The notes: generated by a model not told the origin, from the letters alone. A DNA stretch of 64,000 nucleotides from Oryzias latipes (GCF_002234675.1 NC_019859.2:27461973-27525972), one strand, 5' to 3'. Positions 48,699-60,498 are shown, counted from the first letter of the stretch. Made by a program: numbers and translations.

Positions 48699-48758
48699 TT
48701 CAATCCAATTTGAGAACTCTATGTGGCCCACGAGCCAAAAGTTTGCCCACCCCTGGAT
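48699..48758. mobile_element. hAT-like terminus, one end only
   Basis: Read in reverse: CAGGGGTGGGCAAACTTTTG followed by gctcgtgggccacat, a classic hAT-type end. No partner end found upstream; a fragment. Confidence 0.4.
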
Positions 48759-49539
48759 TAGGTTAATACGTGTTAACAGCAATAAGCCATGCTAACAGCA
48801 TTTAGCCATGGGTGAACTTAAACTGGAATAACATCAGGCTTTATTTTGTCTGGACCCGACTGGTAACACAAATTCACATGATTGTTTGCACGGTTTCTCA
48901 GGACTGTTCATTCAAAAGCTGCCTCCGCCCGTCCCAAAGCCGCTCCACTGCTTGGGGATACAAATCTCCCGAGAGACACGGTTCGGCAGCCCGCTCACGC
49001 AGAACAGGTGAATAGTTCGAAGCTTCCTCCATTGCTTGCACACTGTAACAAAGCACCCCCCAGCCGCCTTCAAACAGAAGGTACGAGTCCGGCTGCTCTG
49101 CTCAGAGACATGCACATGCAATGTGTCTTGTGTGTCCCACCATTGCGCAACAGTACAAGCACAATTGATTAATCCGTGCGCACGGTTTATCAGATTTTTT
49201 TTTTAAGCACCGGCACCTGGAGGGCTCAATAACTTTTCATGAATATAGATGAGATAAAATAAAGAAAAATGTCCTTGTAAAATGTAATAGAGAGGAGTTT
49301 GAAAAAACCTGCTCTTGTCCATATTAAATTTCCAAGTATTTTTTTTTTACTTCTCCCGTCCAACAGCTGACCAGACAGATATGAGCTGAAGGCCTCTGGT
49401 GTTGTACATATTTTACTGGTACAAAGGTTTCTGGATCTTCTGACACACAAGGTGTGTATTTGTATAAAACCCTTTGTAATTTAGGCTAAACTTTATTTAT
49501 ATTAATTACTTTTGTATCCTTTTTTTGTTGGACTGGACG

Positions 49540-49672
49540 GAAAAGAAGAAAAGGAAAGAGGGGAGGGATGTTGGACACAGGGGAGAGGACACAGACGAAA
49601 GGGGGAAAAGGGGAGTTAAGGAAATCTGGAGGGGGATTACAGAGGTGGGGGTGGCAGGGGGGGGGGGGGTAC
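49540..49672. repeat. Purine-rich, G-rich tract
   Basis: About 130 bp almost entirely purine on the plus strand, with several runs of four or more G and a 13-G run near 49,660. Such tracts can form G-quadruplex or triplex structures and are prone to assembly and length errors. No gene. Confidence 0.6.
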
Positions 49673-49899
49673 AACCAGTAAACGACAAGATGCTGGAGGT
49701 TTATCATCACTGCTGTCTGGTGTAAATGTTAGTCAAAAGGGGCGGGGCCTATCTACACACATACTCAAGTGTTACAAACATACCTGTTGGCTTCAAAAAA
49801 CAACCATGTCAGCATGTAATCAACACAAGTACAGTTCACATGTACATATGCATACAATCCAACACACGTAAAGCATTTCCTTCTGTCACACATGCTACT

Positions 49900-50545
49900 T
49901 AAGATAAGATAGGATAAGATAAGATAAGATAAGATAAGATAAGATAAGATAAGATAAGATAAGATAAGATAAGATAAGATAAGATAAGATACGATAGGAC
50001 TTTATTGATCCCCGGGGGGAAATTAGGTTGTCACAGCAGCCAAAAACAAGAAAATAGCAGTTGGAAGGGAGCAAAAAACAAAGTAGCAATGGGTAAGAAT
50101 AAAAATAATAATAATACAAGTTGGAAGAAAAAGTACAGGTCATAAATTAACGGATTAAATAAGGCAATAAATAGCAGCAGCGGTTTCTACAAGCCTAGAT
50201 CTCGTTGTTGTATAGTCTGACTGCTGTTGGGATGAAGGACCTCCTGTAGTGCTCTTTTTTGCACTGGGGGTGCAGCAGTCTCTGGCTGAATGAGCTCCTC
50301 ATGGTCCTCACCGTTGCATACAGGGGGTGAAAGGGGTTGTTTCGGATGCTGGATAGCTTGGTCAGCATCCTCCTCTCACCTACAGAGTCCACTGAGTCCA
50401 GGGGACAGCCCAGGACAGAGCTAACTCTCTTCACCAGCTTTTCCAGCTTCTTTTTGTCCCTTTTGTTGATTCCTCCACACCAGCAGACCACAGCATAGAA
50501 AATTGCTGATGCAACGACAGATGTGCTGGTGAGCTGACACCTGTG
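49900..50545 (-). pseudogene. 5'-truncated LINE: ORF2 C-terminus, 3' region and (ATCTT)n tail
   Basis: Minus strand. A frame from about 50,545 to 50,195 reads SVVASAIFYAVVCWCGGINK, then RDKKKLEKLVKRVSSVLGCP, ERRMLTKLSSI, and CKKEHYRRSFIPTAVRLYNN before a stop. This is the conserved end of ORF2 in a common fish non-LTR retrotransposon. Downstream is ggggatcaataaagtcc and a pentanucleotide (ATCTT)n tail about 100 bp long (49,900-49,998), the normal microsatellite-like end of this LINE type. The ORF2 piece is uninterrupted for about 115 codons, so the insertion is fairly young. The extra 20-odd residues before it are not part of the LINE. Confidence 0.75.
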
Positions 50546-51300
50546 CTCAGGTGGGTGTTTATGTACTACTGAGGTGGATGATGGAATGCAAACAGAGGGA
50601 GAGTGCCCAGCCATCCAAACACAAGACCCAGCTGAAGTGGTAGCGGTAGCCAGGGACCCCGGACACCAGCATTGTATAGCAGATAGAGAGAATCTGCACG
50701 CCAGGCAGTCCAGCCAGACACCCAGACAAGGTCAGCAGGACCGCCACGGGGCCCCCATCGCCAAAGAGCAGGGAAGCACAGGAGCACAGAGAGTGAAGGC
50801 CCCAGCCAGGAGGTTAGCCCTCCACCCGCCAGGGGGCCCAGCACAGGACCCCACCCCTGGAAGCCCCCCACCCCCAGACGATCAGCCCACCACCACCTGG
50901 GAGTTCTGGGCATTTCTCCTCCCCAACCCCAGGCACGAGCCAGGGCCCCTCAAGGTAGACCCGCCCCTTGCTCAGGCAACCATCCTCCCACTCTGTGTAA
51001 AGTCGTAAAGAGAGCAAAGCAGGGCCCACCCACCTCTGCCCATGAGGAGGACACCCAAGAGAGGTGGGGGTCCCTGAGGAGCGTAGTAAACATTGTCCGA
51101 CCAGGCTCACCCACAGTTGGAATTTTGAGGTGGCCAACGCACAAGGGCAAGGACCAAAACCCACACCACAGGAACAGGGATACCCCCCCGGCTCAGATGT
51201 CATATGATCCCCAGTTCATGGTCTAACAAGAGAACTCAGGGATTCCTCTCTCTGTGTGGAGAAGGGTCCGCACGGCCCGGAAAGCCTGTACCCAAGGGAC
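50546..51300. repeat. GC-rich, proline/glycine-frame-generating block
   Basis: A 750-bp C-rich plus strand (ccacccgccagggggccc, ccccacccctggaagcccc) contrasts sharply with the AT-rich window. It keeps long frames on both strands only because it is poor in A and T; the translations are low-complexity Gly/Trp/Pro and show no domain. It abuts the LINE fragment at 50,545, so it is probably part of a composite repeat. Not a gene. Confidence 0.4.
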
Positions 51301-51426
51301 ACAGCCCCAATTGCAGAGGGCCTGGTTCCCCCCACCAAGTAATAAATAAAACATAAATAACTAAATCAAACATCACCTGAGATAGCTCCAAAAAGTACTT
51401 GTTGTTTTCTAATTGTGTATTTAGTG

Positions 51427-51760
51427 CAGGGGGTCTGCAACCTTCAACACGTAACCCTTGCACTATCCTAGGCACTTTCCTAGGCACTTTAATGTTGGGA
51501 GTTGGGTCATCTAGACCCATTAGACAGTGCTCTGAACCTTTTTTCTTCAATGATTTGTGATCTTCACTGGTGTCCATGGATTACATGAAATCTTTCCACC
51601 TTTATCCACCTTTGTCATGGTAGGGAGAACACGTCAATGTAAGGGTGGGGTCATAGTATAGCACAAAGGTTAAAGAGACATTTGAGTTGATTTCTCACTG
51701 ACTACAACCACAACCCAGTAGGAGCCACAACATCTCATTTAAAAAATATAATTAAGACAA
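51427..51760 (+). mobile_element. hAT-like element remnant split by a piggyBac-like MITE
   Basis: CAGGGGGTCTGCAACCTTC at 51,427 is the same type of hAT terminus as at 4212. After 28 bp it is interrupted by the MITE at 51,455-51,669 and resumes with aaagagacatttgagttg and ggagccacaaca. The right hAT end was not found. Confidence 0.4.
51455..51669. mobile_element. piggyBac-like MITE, copy 6, nested
   Basis: Left flank GTAA, left end CCCTTGCACTATCCTAGG, right end ATAGTATAGCACAAAGG, right flank TTAA. Same orientation as the copy at 43,204. It carries a short tandem duplication (cctaggcactttcctaggca) near the left end. It lies inside the hAT-like remnant starting at 51,427. Confidence 0.7.
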
Positions 51761-53548
51761 TAATTTATTTTGTTGTTATTGTTTTGTTGTGTTTTTTTTA
51801 TTATTCTCTACAATTTTGCTTGTCATTTTTGTTTTGTTAAAGTCACTTCCCTCAGTAGCCGTGCAGTTCTGAGTTTTCTTTGCTGTGCATTTCAAGTGGT
51901 GTGATTTCGTATAGCATCAGACTATTATACTACGCAAGACGAAGATACAGCCTGGAAAAATTGTTTTACTACACAGTAAAACTTTGTAACCTGCATCAGT
52001 GTTTGCCATTTATGTTAGAATAAGAAAAGAAATTTTATACTCAGATATAAGGAGGTCAAACTTTTCAAATTTTAACCTGCAACTAGTTATTTCACAGAAT
52101 ATTTCCTCAAAATGATTGTTTAGATTGACGGAATTATTAGTTTATTTCAGGCAATTCAAAAAGGAAAAAAGACAAAAACTATAAAACTACACTAGATTGT
52201 TCCTGGAAGACAGATTTAGCTTTTACCTTTTTTTTTCTCAAAGGCTCATGGGTCCATTACAGCTCAGGGACACATTGTTACTATAAGCCTTTTGACCATT
52301 TTTGTGGTTTTATGTTTTGCAATTTAACTCATATTTTTTCAGCTTGACTTGTAATGATCTTTAACTTCTTGACGCCTTAATTTGTTCAGAGTTCTGAAAA
52401 AAGAAACCCTTGTGATTTTGCTTTCAAGCAGATGCTAAATGAAGGTAATTTTGGAGCTGAAGTGGTTGGATACATATTTGCATCAATGAGCGTCAAGGGG
52501 CTAAATGGTGCTTCAAAATGACTGGATTTTCCATCACTGGTAACGGAAATTGTAAACAGAATTCTGTTTGTAGCCCGACAAGCCTCTTGATCACAGGCAA
52601 CAACAGCAACGTCCCGCTCCAAAGAAACTTCCACAGTTCTGGAATGTACCTGTACGTCATCACAAGGCCTGACCCACAGGGACGCAAAAGCGCATAACAC
52701 ATGCACTTCCACACAGACGCACAAATGTATGGCCCTGCCACTTTGTCAAGTTTATTTATACATACCTGTAAGAGAAATAGTTGAGATCACAGAGGAGAGC
52801 ACACAGGGGAAACAGTTAGTGTGTGATTGTGCGTTCATGTGCACGTGGGTGCATATGTGTGAGAGAAAAAGAGAGCAGGAGAAAGATTGGGAGTCTGACC
52901 GACTGACCTACAGTCTAATTATGTGTCATTATCAGGAGACACAAACTAATCTAAATTACTGCAACAGCTCCCATTCACAGGGATGGATTACACAGAACAG
53001 GCTGACACGCTCAGAATGCAGTCCCCATTCAACACTTAAACAAATATAAATCATATGCCTGCTTTACGGTGAATTCCTCCACATGCTCTGCAACCCCCCA
53101 TTCTCTCCTCGCCCTGTTCTCCCACATGCATCAGGGCAAAACCATGCAGTACTAACAAAGTTTTGTAATCTTGATAGATCATGCAAACATGAGGTTTTAA
53201 ATATGGACGTTGATCTGATACGAGATTTTAATTCATTTTCGTGCTCAGTGTCCTGTTACCACAGGAACATGTTATTAGAATTACCACTAATCGTACAAAC
53301 ATGTATGTGTGTGGTACAAAAAGCGGAAAACAAATAGACAATTTAAAGGTTTACATTTCTGTTAATTTGTAGAAAACATAAATGTCTGCTGTACTAGTGA
53401 ATGACTAAACAACATTGTCTAGGAACTACAGTATTGCATGAGCCAAAGAGTTTATTAGTCTGGATGTTATTTCTTCTGTCATACATGGAGCCAAACTAGT
53501 CTCCACAAATCCTATTTTAGGGTGTAAACACAAATTTGAAAGATTGCC
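51761..53548. other. Intergenic; possible conserved non-coding element near 52.9 kb
   Basis: About 1.8 kb without a gene. The stretch 52,895-53,000 (cagtctaattatgtgtcatt, ggagacacaaactaatctaa) is balanced and rich in TAAT sites and could be a regulatory element. The remainder is unremarkable. Confidence 0.3.
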
Positions 53549-54808
53549 ATGTTTTCCGCACTATAAGGTGCACCCAAAAGCCTTCCAAAAACAACAGTAC
53601 CCCTTATAATCCCAAGTGTTTTATATATGGATTAAATCTGGTTGTGCTAACTGATGTCGAAGCGATTTATGAGGTACCTGCTGCTCTGACAAAATGTCAG
53701 TCTGTTTTTTGTATGAGTTGCAAATAAGGTTGGGTGTTGTTGTAAATGCGCTAATGTGGCTAACTATTGATTGTAAATACAATCCAACGCAGAGGTCGGC
53801 AACCTCTACCTCTCAATGAGCCATTTGGATCAGTTTCCCACAGAAAAGAAAGCACAGGGAGCCGCAACAGTAGGTGTGTTAGAAAAAATGTTGCGATAGT
53901 TCATTTGGCAATACTTGTATTGATTCAAAATGCTGTCAGGATATTTATTTATTTTAATTATTAATGAGTGTGATGTTTCCTTTGATCTTTTGTCCATTTT
54001 CCACAACCTTGAATGGACTTTTCCGTCTGTCAAAGACCAAAGTTAAGATGAATGAGATGATGGAAACAAATTCACTTTGATGCAGACTCCTTTCTATTTT
54101 GTTCCTTTAAATCCAGGAAACCCAATAAATTATATTAATTTCAGAAATGACAACTATTTTTAGTAGGAGGCAGCTGTTAGTTTGTTGCGGGGTCTGGAAT
54201 CTTAGGTGGTGAGTCTAAGCCCCCCCCCCCCCCCCCCGTCTCTCTACCTGTTGGTTGTTTTCCCCCCCACGTGCAACCCCCCCTCTGGCGGGTCCTACAC
54301 AGACAGCGCCACAAACAGTCATCCTAGCAGCAAGGTGACAGGATAGTGGGGGCGCCCTAACGCAAATTTAATTAATTTTAGGCGGAAATGGGTGGTTTTA
54401 GTCTAGGGGGAAAAAAATACTTTTTTGGAGGCCCTCATGTGCCCCGTACGAGATCGCCACTGACTGTCTTTCCAGAAAAACTTTCCATCCCACAACTGAC
54501 TCTGGTCCCCCTCCGCGCGTCCACGCTGCTCTCTTCCTCCTGCCTGCTCGTCCTACCTGACGATGTTAAAGGCCCTACGACAATGATTGTTATTTTACAA
54601 AAACACAGAGAGCCGCAGCACAGGGAGAAAAGAGCAGCCGGTTGCCGACCCCTGCGCTAACGTGAAGCGGTGTCAGTCTGTTTTATTCAGGTGTTCCTAA
54701 CAAGGTTGGGAGTTAGCATTTGCGTTAGCATTTAACATTTGCTTGTCTCCCTTAATCCGCCTTATAGTTCAGTGCGCGTTATAAATGACATCAATTCGAA
54801 AAATAATG
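53549..54808. mobile_element. MITE of the 'cgcactataaggtgc' family, copy 2, split by a hAT element
   Basis: Left end gttttccgcactataaggtg at 53,551; the right side has cgccttatagttcagtgcgc at about 54,760. The internal phrase gtcagtctgttttttgtatg recurs after the insertion as gtcagtctgttttattcagg, showing two internal tandem units. The body is interrupted at 53,790-54,654. Confidence 0.55.
53790..54654. mobile_element. Non-autonomous hAT element nested in a MITE
   Basis: Ends CAGAGGTCGGCAACC and GGTTGCCGACCCCTG form 14/15 matching inverted repeats. Flanking octamers are atccaacg and cgctaacg (5 of 8 equal), a decayed 8-bp duplication. About 865 bp. It contains an 18-C run at 54,220-54,237 and a subterminal gagccatttgg/gagccgcag pair. 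No transposase frame. Confidence 0.7.
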
Positions 54809-55266
54809 CATAAAATACTTTATGCATTTGAAAAACTGTAACAGTGAAGGTCCATAGAGTAAATTGGATTGTCACTTTTCATGACAGTAAAAGGCACACA
54901 ACATTTCCCATAACAACAGCAAAACAAGCAGCAAGACTTGCTGTAAATTCCCAATAATTTAATTCAAGACAGCATGACTTCTACAAACAGTATTTTTCGA
55001 AGTGCAAGTCGTGTTTGTTTTGCGTAGTTGGGATGGGGATGTGGCTTTTACTCAGGTGCAACATGTGTGGTTGGTTTTTTTTGTTTTGTTTTTTAAATAT
55101 GTAGCAATACCTGCTAGAGGCTTGGAAAAGTTGTTTGAAACCATTCAAAAACTACTTCATGCATTTTGTTGAAAACATTTCTCACAAAAGAATGACTTGT
55201 CCTCCAGTGTCCCTGTTCTAGGATTTTTCTTCTTCTTTCCTGCACTTTTGGGCTGCTGCGACTGAA

Positions 55267-55750
55267 GCTACGTTCACACCACCCTCGACAACGCGCGTTC
55301 AAGCAGACTCTTCCAATGAAAATTCTAAGTACAGCATGTAAATCTGCATTTCCGACTTCCGCATTAAAATCTCTCAAATTCACACGGAGTTAAGATCGTT
55401 TTTGGGCTCTACATACCAAACCCGGTTCTGCAAAATAACAGGTCAAATTTTGAGCAATCAGGTACTTGGTAGTGATGTATGGATGGCGTCCCTTTCTATT
55501 CACAGAAGAGCCGATCATTTAAACGTTGGTCATGGAGGAGAAATTAATAAATGTGCGCGTCACATGCACTGTGTCCATAGCTTTATACTCCAGAGCGATT
55601 TACAGCCTAGTCTGAAAAAAAATGGTAGACTAAAACCAAGTCCTAGGTGGATTTCAGGCCATCATTTTCAGAACCGTCCCTCACTTCAAGCTGCTGTATG
55701 CTTGAACACGGTTGTTGGCGCGTCAACAGGACTAAGAGGGATAATTGACA
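55267..55750. repeat. Interspersed repeat with CTACGTTCACACC end
   Basis: Starts agctacgttcacaccacc, close to the terminus of the element at 21,568. Its middle (ttggtagtgatgtatgg, ggaggagaaattaata) is shared with 2070-2165. No clear right end; probably truncated a short distance upstream of the hand2 promoter. Confidence 0.35.
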
Positions 55751-55800
55751 TTTAGGACGCACAAGGCTTAAGGGAGGCTGCAGCCGACCAAGCCAAGGCA

Positions 55801-56280
55801 AGGGCCAGAGGACTGCCATTGGTTTCTGGGGGTTGTGACGTCATTGGCTCCACCCTTCCACAAAGATAATGCTGCAAATCTCTCTCTCATACAGTTTTTT
55901 TTAAGATTCCCAGTACAACGACCCAATCTGGTCTTTAAACCCAGCGGCTGTGAGGCTGACAGGAGCAACATGACGCACGGAGAGAAGGAGGACTAGTCCA
56001 GTTTCTTTCGTAACACGTTCACTGCAAGGTTTGTGATTTTCCTTCAAAAAAGAAAAATAACAATGACTTAGATTCCGAAACTTTTTGAATCAGCCTGAGT
56101 GGGCCTCATAAGAGACTGAGTGAGTGTGCAGGATCTCGGTGTGAGGCCGCTGGCTTCCCTGCAGGAGATTATGCAGAATGCAAACATCTGGGCACATCTG
56201 TTAGCCTGCAGCCTCCCCGCGCTGCTGCATCCTTCCACAGCCTGTGATCGTGCGGCCTCAGGCCTGCGTTCTGTCTTATT
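55801..56280 (+). promoter_or_regulatory. hand2: hand2 proximal promoter and 5' leader
   Basis: Within 30 bp lie an inverted CCAAT box (ATTGG, 55,818-55,822), a perfect CRE (TGACGTCA, 55,836-55,843) that overlaps a second ATTGG (55,843-55,847), and a CCACCC box (55,851-55,856). Packed CCAAT/CRE/GC motifs about 430 bp upstream of the ATG are a typical vertebrate promoter core; I see no clear TATA box at the right distance. From about 55,900 to 56,280 is the presumed 5' leader, with several upstream ATGs. The transcription start is not determined by sequence alone. Confidence 0.5.
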
Positions 56281-56868
56281 ATGAGTCTGGTGTCGGGATT
56301 CCCGCACCACCCCGCCATGCACCACCACGAAGGCCACCACTACTCTTTGCACGCGGCGGCGGCGGCGGCCGGGCGGTGTCACGAGGATCCCGGAGGCGCT
56401 CCATACTTCACGAGCTGGCTCATCAGCCACGCGGACATGTCGGCGGCTGAGTACGGCCTCGCGCCCGGCTACAGTCCTGAGTACCACGGGGGCGGTGGCG
56501 GCTCTGCGGGGGGCCTGGACCCCCACCACCATCACTACGGTGCCAGCGGCCTCATGCCGGGCTCAGTGAACGGGGCCGCGGCGCACCACTCACACCCACG
56601 CACCGTGAAGCGGAGACCCACGGCAAACCGGAAAGAGAGGCGGCGGACCCAAAGCATCAACTCGGCTTTCGCAGAGCTCAGGGAGTGTATTCCCAACGTC
56701 CCGGCGGACACCAAGCTGTCCAAAATCAAGACTTTGCGGCTCGCCACCAGCTACATCTCATACCTTATGGACATCTTGGACAAAGACGGGCAGCACGGAG
56801 ATGCGCAGGCGTTCAAGGCCGACCTGAAGAAGACGGAGGCCCGGGAGGAGCGCAGGAAAAGAGACGCG
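56281..56868 (+). CDS. hand2: Hand2 bHLH transcription factor, coding exon 1
   Basis: First coding exon of Hand2, a class B bHLH transcription factor that dimerises with E-proteins, binds E-boxes and acts in heart, fin/limb, branchial arch and sympathetic neuron development. 196 codons are present. The start [20 protein letters not shown] is at the conserved position. Residues 25-30 are a poly-Ala run; [10 protein letters not shown] (41-50) and SPEYH (65-69) are conserved N-terminal motifs; Gly and His runs (70-74 and 82-85) are longer than in tetrapods. The bHLH domain spans about 111-166: basic region [20 protein letters not shown], loop VPADTKLS, helix 2 [19 protein letters not shown]. The exon ends RRKRDA at a clean donor, GCG|GTAAGA (56,869), matching the known HAND2 exon structure. 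High CpG content is continuous with the promoter. The frame continues to 57,021 only as intron read-through. Exon 2 (about 30 C-terminal residues, expected to end near WALELKQ) was not found to 64,000. Paralogue Hand1 is excluded by the Hand2-type N-terminus and helix 2. Confidence 0.95.
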
Positions 56869-57048
56869 GTAAGACTCACTGAGCGCAGCGCTCACCGCCG
56901 AGAGGAGCACAGTATTCCAGATGTTACTGGAAGCTCAGACCTTCTGAGAAAGAGGACTCACGCTGGGTTCCTCTGTGCAGCGCACGCGCAACAACCACCA
57001 TGCACAACAAGACCCATTTAGACTCTAAAAGCTGTTAAAAATAGTGAT

Positions 57049-57107
57049 TGTTATTATTAATATTATTATTATTATTATTAGTAGTAGTAGTAGTAGTAGT
57101 AGTAGTA
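57049..57107. repeat. (ATT)n(AGT)n compound microsatellite
   Basis: ATT units pass into about ten AGT units, in the first 250 bp after the hand2 donor. Confidence 0.9.
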
Positions 57108-57934
57108 TCACAAGGAACTGGCTTTAAATAGACGACAGTTTAGTGGCAGCAAGAAAAAACAAAACTATTAAAGACATTTAATGTGTCATAAACAGAAAAC
57201 CGAATTGAAAATAATGCATTTTTTCCCTCTTTTATAATCCAGTTTTGCTTAGAACCTATAGTTGAATTACTCGATGTAAAAAACAAAATAGAAAATATAG
57301 GATTTTTTTTGTTCTGTCGTGTGTTTAGACATCAAAACGTAAAAGAACGGAGACCTCTATCGATATTTCGTGACCCTATTTTAGTCCTATAAGTATAAAA
57401 AAAGCTGCTGCACTCCTCCAAAAACAAACAGAATAAAAATAAAATATTGTTTAAAAAAAAGTCATTCCGCTTTTCTGGAGGCTTATTAAGTTAATAAAAA
57501 GACTGCTGAAGCTGTAAAATCTTTAGGATCTGATGAATTGCAATTTTGCACATAATTATAACAATTTTTATTATCATATTAATTAATGTATGTTTATTCC
57601 GAAGCTTTTTTTTCCTGGATTTTCAGACATCTTTAGACCAGCTTGAGTTCGAACAGCCAGAGTTTTCAAAATAAAAGCGTCCGTGCAGCTGGAACATGGG
57701 ACTTATGGCGAAAAAGATTTAAATAGAGATTTATTGAAGCAAACAGAACTCCATTGGAGCCCCGAGACGCCATCCTTGCCTCGGTGATTCAATAGCTCCA
57801 AAACGTTTAGCAGTCTTTTATTTCTTATCATTTTATAAGTATGCAGAATTAATAATTTTCTAATATATTTATTCCGCTTGTTCCTTTTTTGGGGGGAGGA
57901 AGGGGTGTTGCCTGTAGAAACTTAAATTAACAAA

Positions 57935-58050
57935 CAAACAATTACATAAATATATAAACAATTAAATAAATACATAAGTAAATAAATAAATAAATAAATA
58001 AATACATAAGTAAATAAATAAATAAATAAATACATACATACATACATAAA
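57935..58050. repeat. (AAAT)n/(ACAT)n microsatellite
   Basis: Imperfect AAAT units with interspersed ACAT units, including five tandem TACA units at the right end. Confidence 0.9.
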
Positions 58051-58054
58051 TTCA

Positions 58055-60280
58055 GTGAAAGACTGTTTTCGTCCAGTAACCATCTCTACAGACCTGTACA
58101 AAAACTGTTCACAGAATGGAGGCAGGAAACTTGCTTCCTTTCTCAGACTCAGTGGAGCCGGAAGAGGCCAGGTTCAGAAAGCAGACACGATGGCTTCACC
58201 CACGCAGCCGCGGGACCGTCCACTCTGCGTGGCTCCCGGTTCTGACAGATGTTCAATCACGAATGCTGCTCGGGATGAAATGAAAGTCTGGAGTAGTTGT
58301 TGATAAGACGGCCGTGTCTCCTCATCCAGATGTGAGCATCCTGTCAGTTTAAACACTTAAATGGCGTCTGCGTTCATGACTGCAGGAGGAGCTGCTCCAC
58401 AGAACTGCTCTCTGCAGGCAAGCAAACAAAACAAAAGCAGCAGAAAAACGGAAGAAAATGTTCCTGATTGGTGTCTTTGGAAGGTGTGACAGAACACTTT
58501 CCCTGTTTAACTGCTGACACTAAACGCATCCACGTTTAAAATGAGCGCAAATCTTTCAATGAATCAACAAAAGCAGAAAACACAAAAGAGGTTTATTTTA
58601 TAAGATAGGTATGGTATATATAGCAATAATGGAGGATCAATAAACAAAACACACAAATATAGTTTCGTGTTTTGTTTTTTACAACAATTCATTTTTTGGT
58701 GCGTTCATGGTCACATGGTAGACCGCTATACTTTCATGTGAGGAATTAGTCTACTTTGTCGTTTCTGGTTATTTTTGTAGCTTTTTGCATACTGAAGATT
58801 ATATTTAGCTTGACGTGTCATCTCTGAAAGAAAAATACCAAACTCCAGCCCAACAACAGCTATGTGAAACCTTATAATTACCATGTGTATGTTGCTTTTT
58901 TGTGTTGTTGTTTTTTGCTGTTTACAGCATGTATTTTAGAGAGATTTCCGTTTGCTGAATGAGATAAGCTTCTCATTTCGAACCTGCATTACTTCGACTG
59001 ATGTGGAGACAGGGTAACTTTTTCTTTGTGGCACTCAAAATAGTCTCGTTTTTAAAATGTTGCCCAAAGTTAGAGATTAAATAAATACATAAAATACCAA
59101 ACGTTCTTAATTTATTTTTTAAATATGAGGACTTTATAGAAGCTTAAAAAAATTAAAGAATGTATGCTCATTTATGATTTTATAATTATAACATTATAAC
59201 ATTTTGGGTGTTACTTTTTTGTCAGTGATAAAAAAATAATAGTTTATTAGTAACTAACATATAAAAATATTTATAATTGAGTAACTTCCTAATTAACTTT
59301 CTTTGGACATTGTTTTCCTAAGGAAAACAATAAATCGTTCGACTTGATAGAAATAATACCTGGCTATATGTCAAACAATCTTTTTGGTTTAATTTATTGT
59401 TTGTTTCTCGGTATGATTTTTTTAAATTATTTATTTATTTGTGTCTTGTTTTTTTCAGGCGACAGTAAAGTAATTTTTATTTTATAAATAATGAAGAAAG
59501 CAGTTCTGGGGAGTGTTCTGACCCTCTTTCGTTTCCGTAGCGCACATGCAGGCACGCGGCGCAGCAGCGTTGAGCCAAGTGCCGCTTCTGACTTTCTGTG
59601 AAGCGCTAGTATAGAAATATGGTGTGTTTTTTCCCCTTTCGGTGTTTTTTTTCTTTCTTATTTTTTATTCCTAACTTGAAATTAACGGCGTGAAGAAAAG
59701 GAACACGTTTCACAAACGAATCTATTTCTACCAACAACAAAAAAGGCACAAACGTTCACAAAAGAACGGAATTGATCTCGGTCCTCTTTACATTTAGAGA
59801 AGCGTGACACCCATTTGCGCATCTTAGCCCGTCTCAGAGCGTTTTAGATTTAATGAGATGAGTTAAAAAATAAAAAATAGAACATTTGAAACTGACACCG
59901 AAATAATTTTATGACATCTTTTCTGTTATGTTTTTGTAAATTTTCTTGCTCCTCTTTTATAGGCTTCGAATCATTCAAGTGTGAGCTTCAGGTTGGTTTC
60001 TCTGGTGGGAGTTGTAGATCTGTGGCGACTTAAAGAAAAAGGCCCACACTTCTAACGGTTTGCTACTACAGACAAAAAAAAAATGAAACAGAAATCTCCC
60101 AGCATCCCTGGCTCCGCAGCCTTCAGGCGCAAAAGCAACTACTTTGTGTTTGTCTTTCAAGGTTCCTCACAAACATGGAATATGTATCAACTTTAACATT
60201 TGGGGACTAAACCAGATTAAATTTCCAACAAAAAATTGAGCTAAAGGAAAACATTTAAGACAGAAGGAAAAACAAAAAAA
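58055..60280. other. Intronic or intergenic sequence without recognised features
   Basis: Apart from a GC-richer 58.1-58.4 kb stretch (ccacgcagccgcgggacc) and CpG-containing sequence near 59.5-59.6 kb (gcaggcacgcggcgcagcag) I see nothing specific. Neither stretch contains a Hand2 exon. Confidence 0.35.

Positions 60281-60498
<218 letters not shown>

Noticed and set aside
50566..51203. Overlapping 115-144 codon frames on both strands
   Set aside because: Frames are open only because the DNA is GC-rich; translations are Gly/Trp/Pro low-complexity next to a LINE fragment.
56068..56535. 155-codon minus-strand frame opposite hand2
   Set aside because: It is the antisense shadow of GC-rich hand2 exon 1; low-complexity Arg/Val translation.
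56869..57021. 246-codon Hand2 reading through the donor
   Set aside because: The donor GTAAGA is at the conserved exon boundary; the extra 50 residues do not resemble any Hand2 C-terminus.
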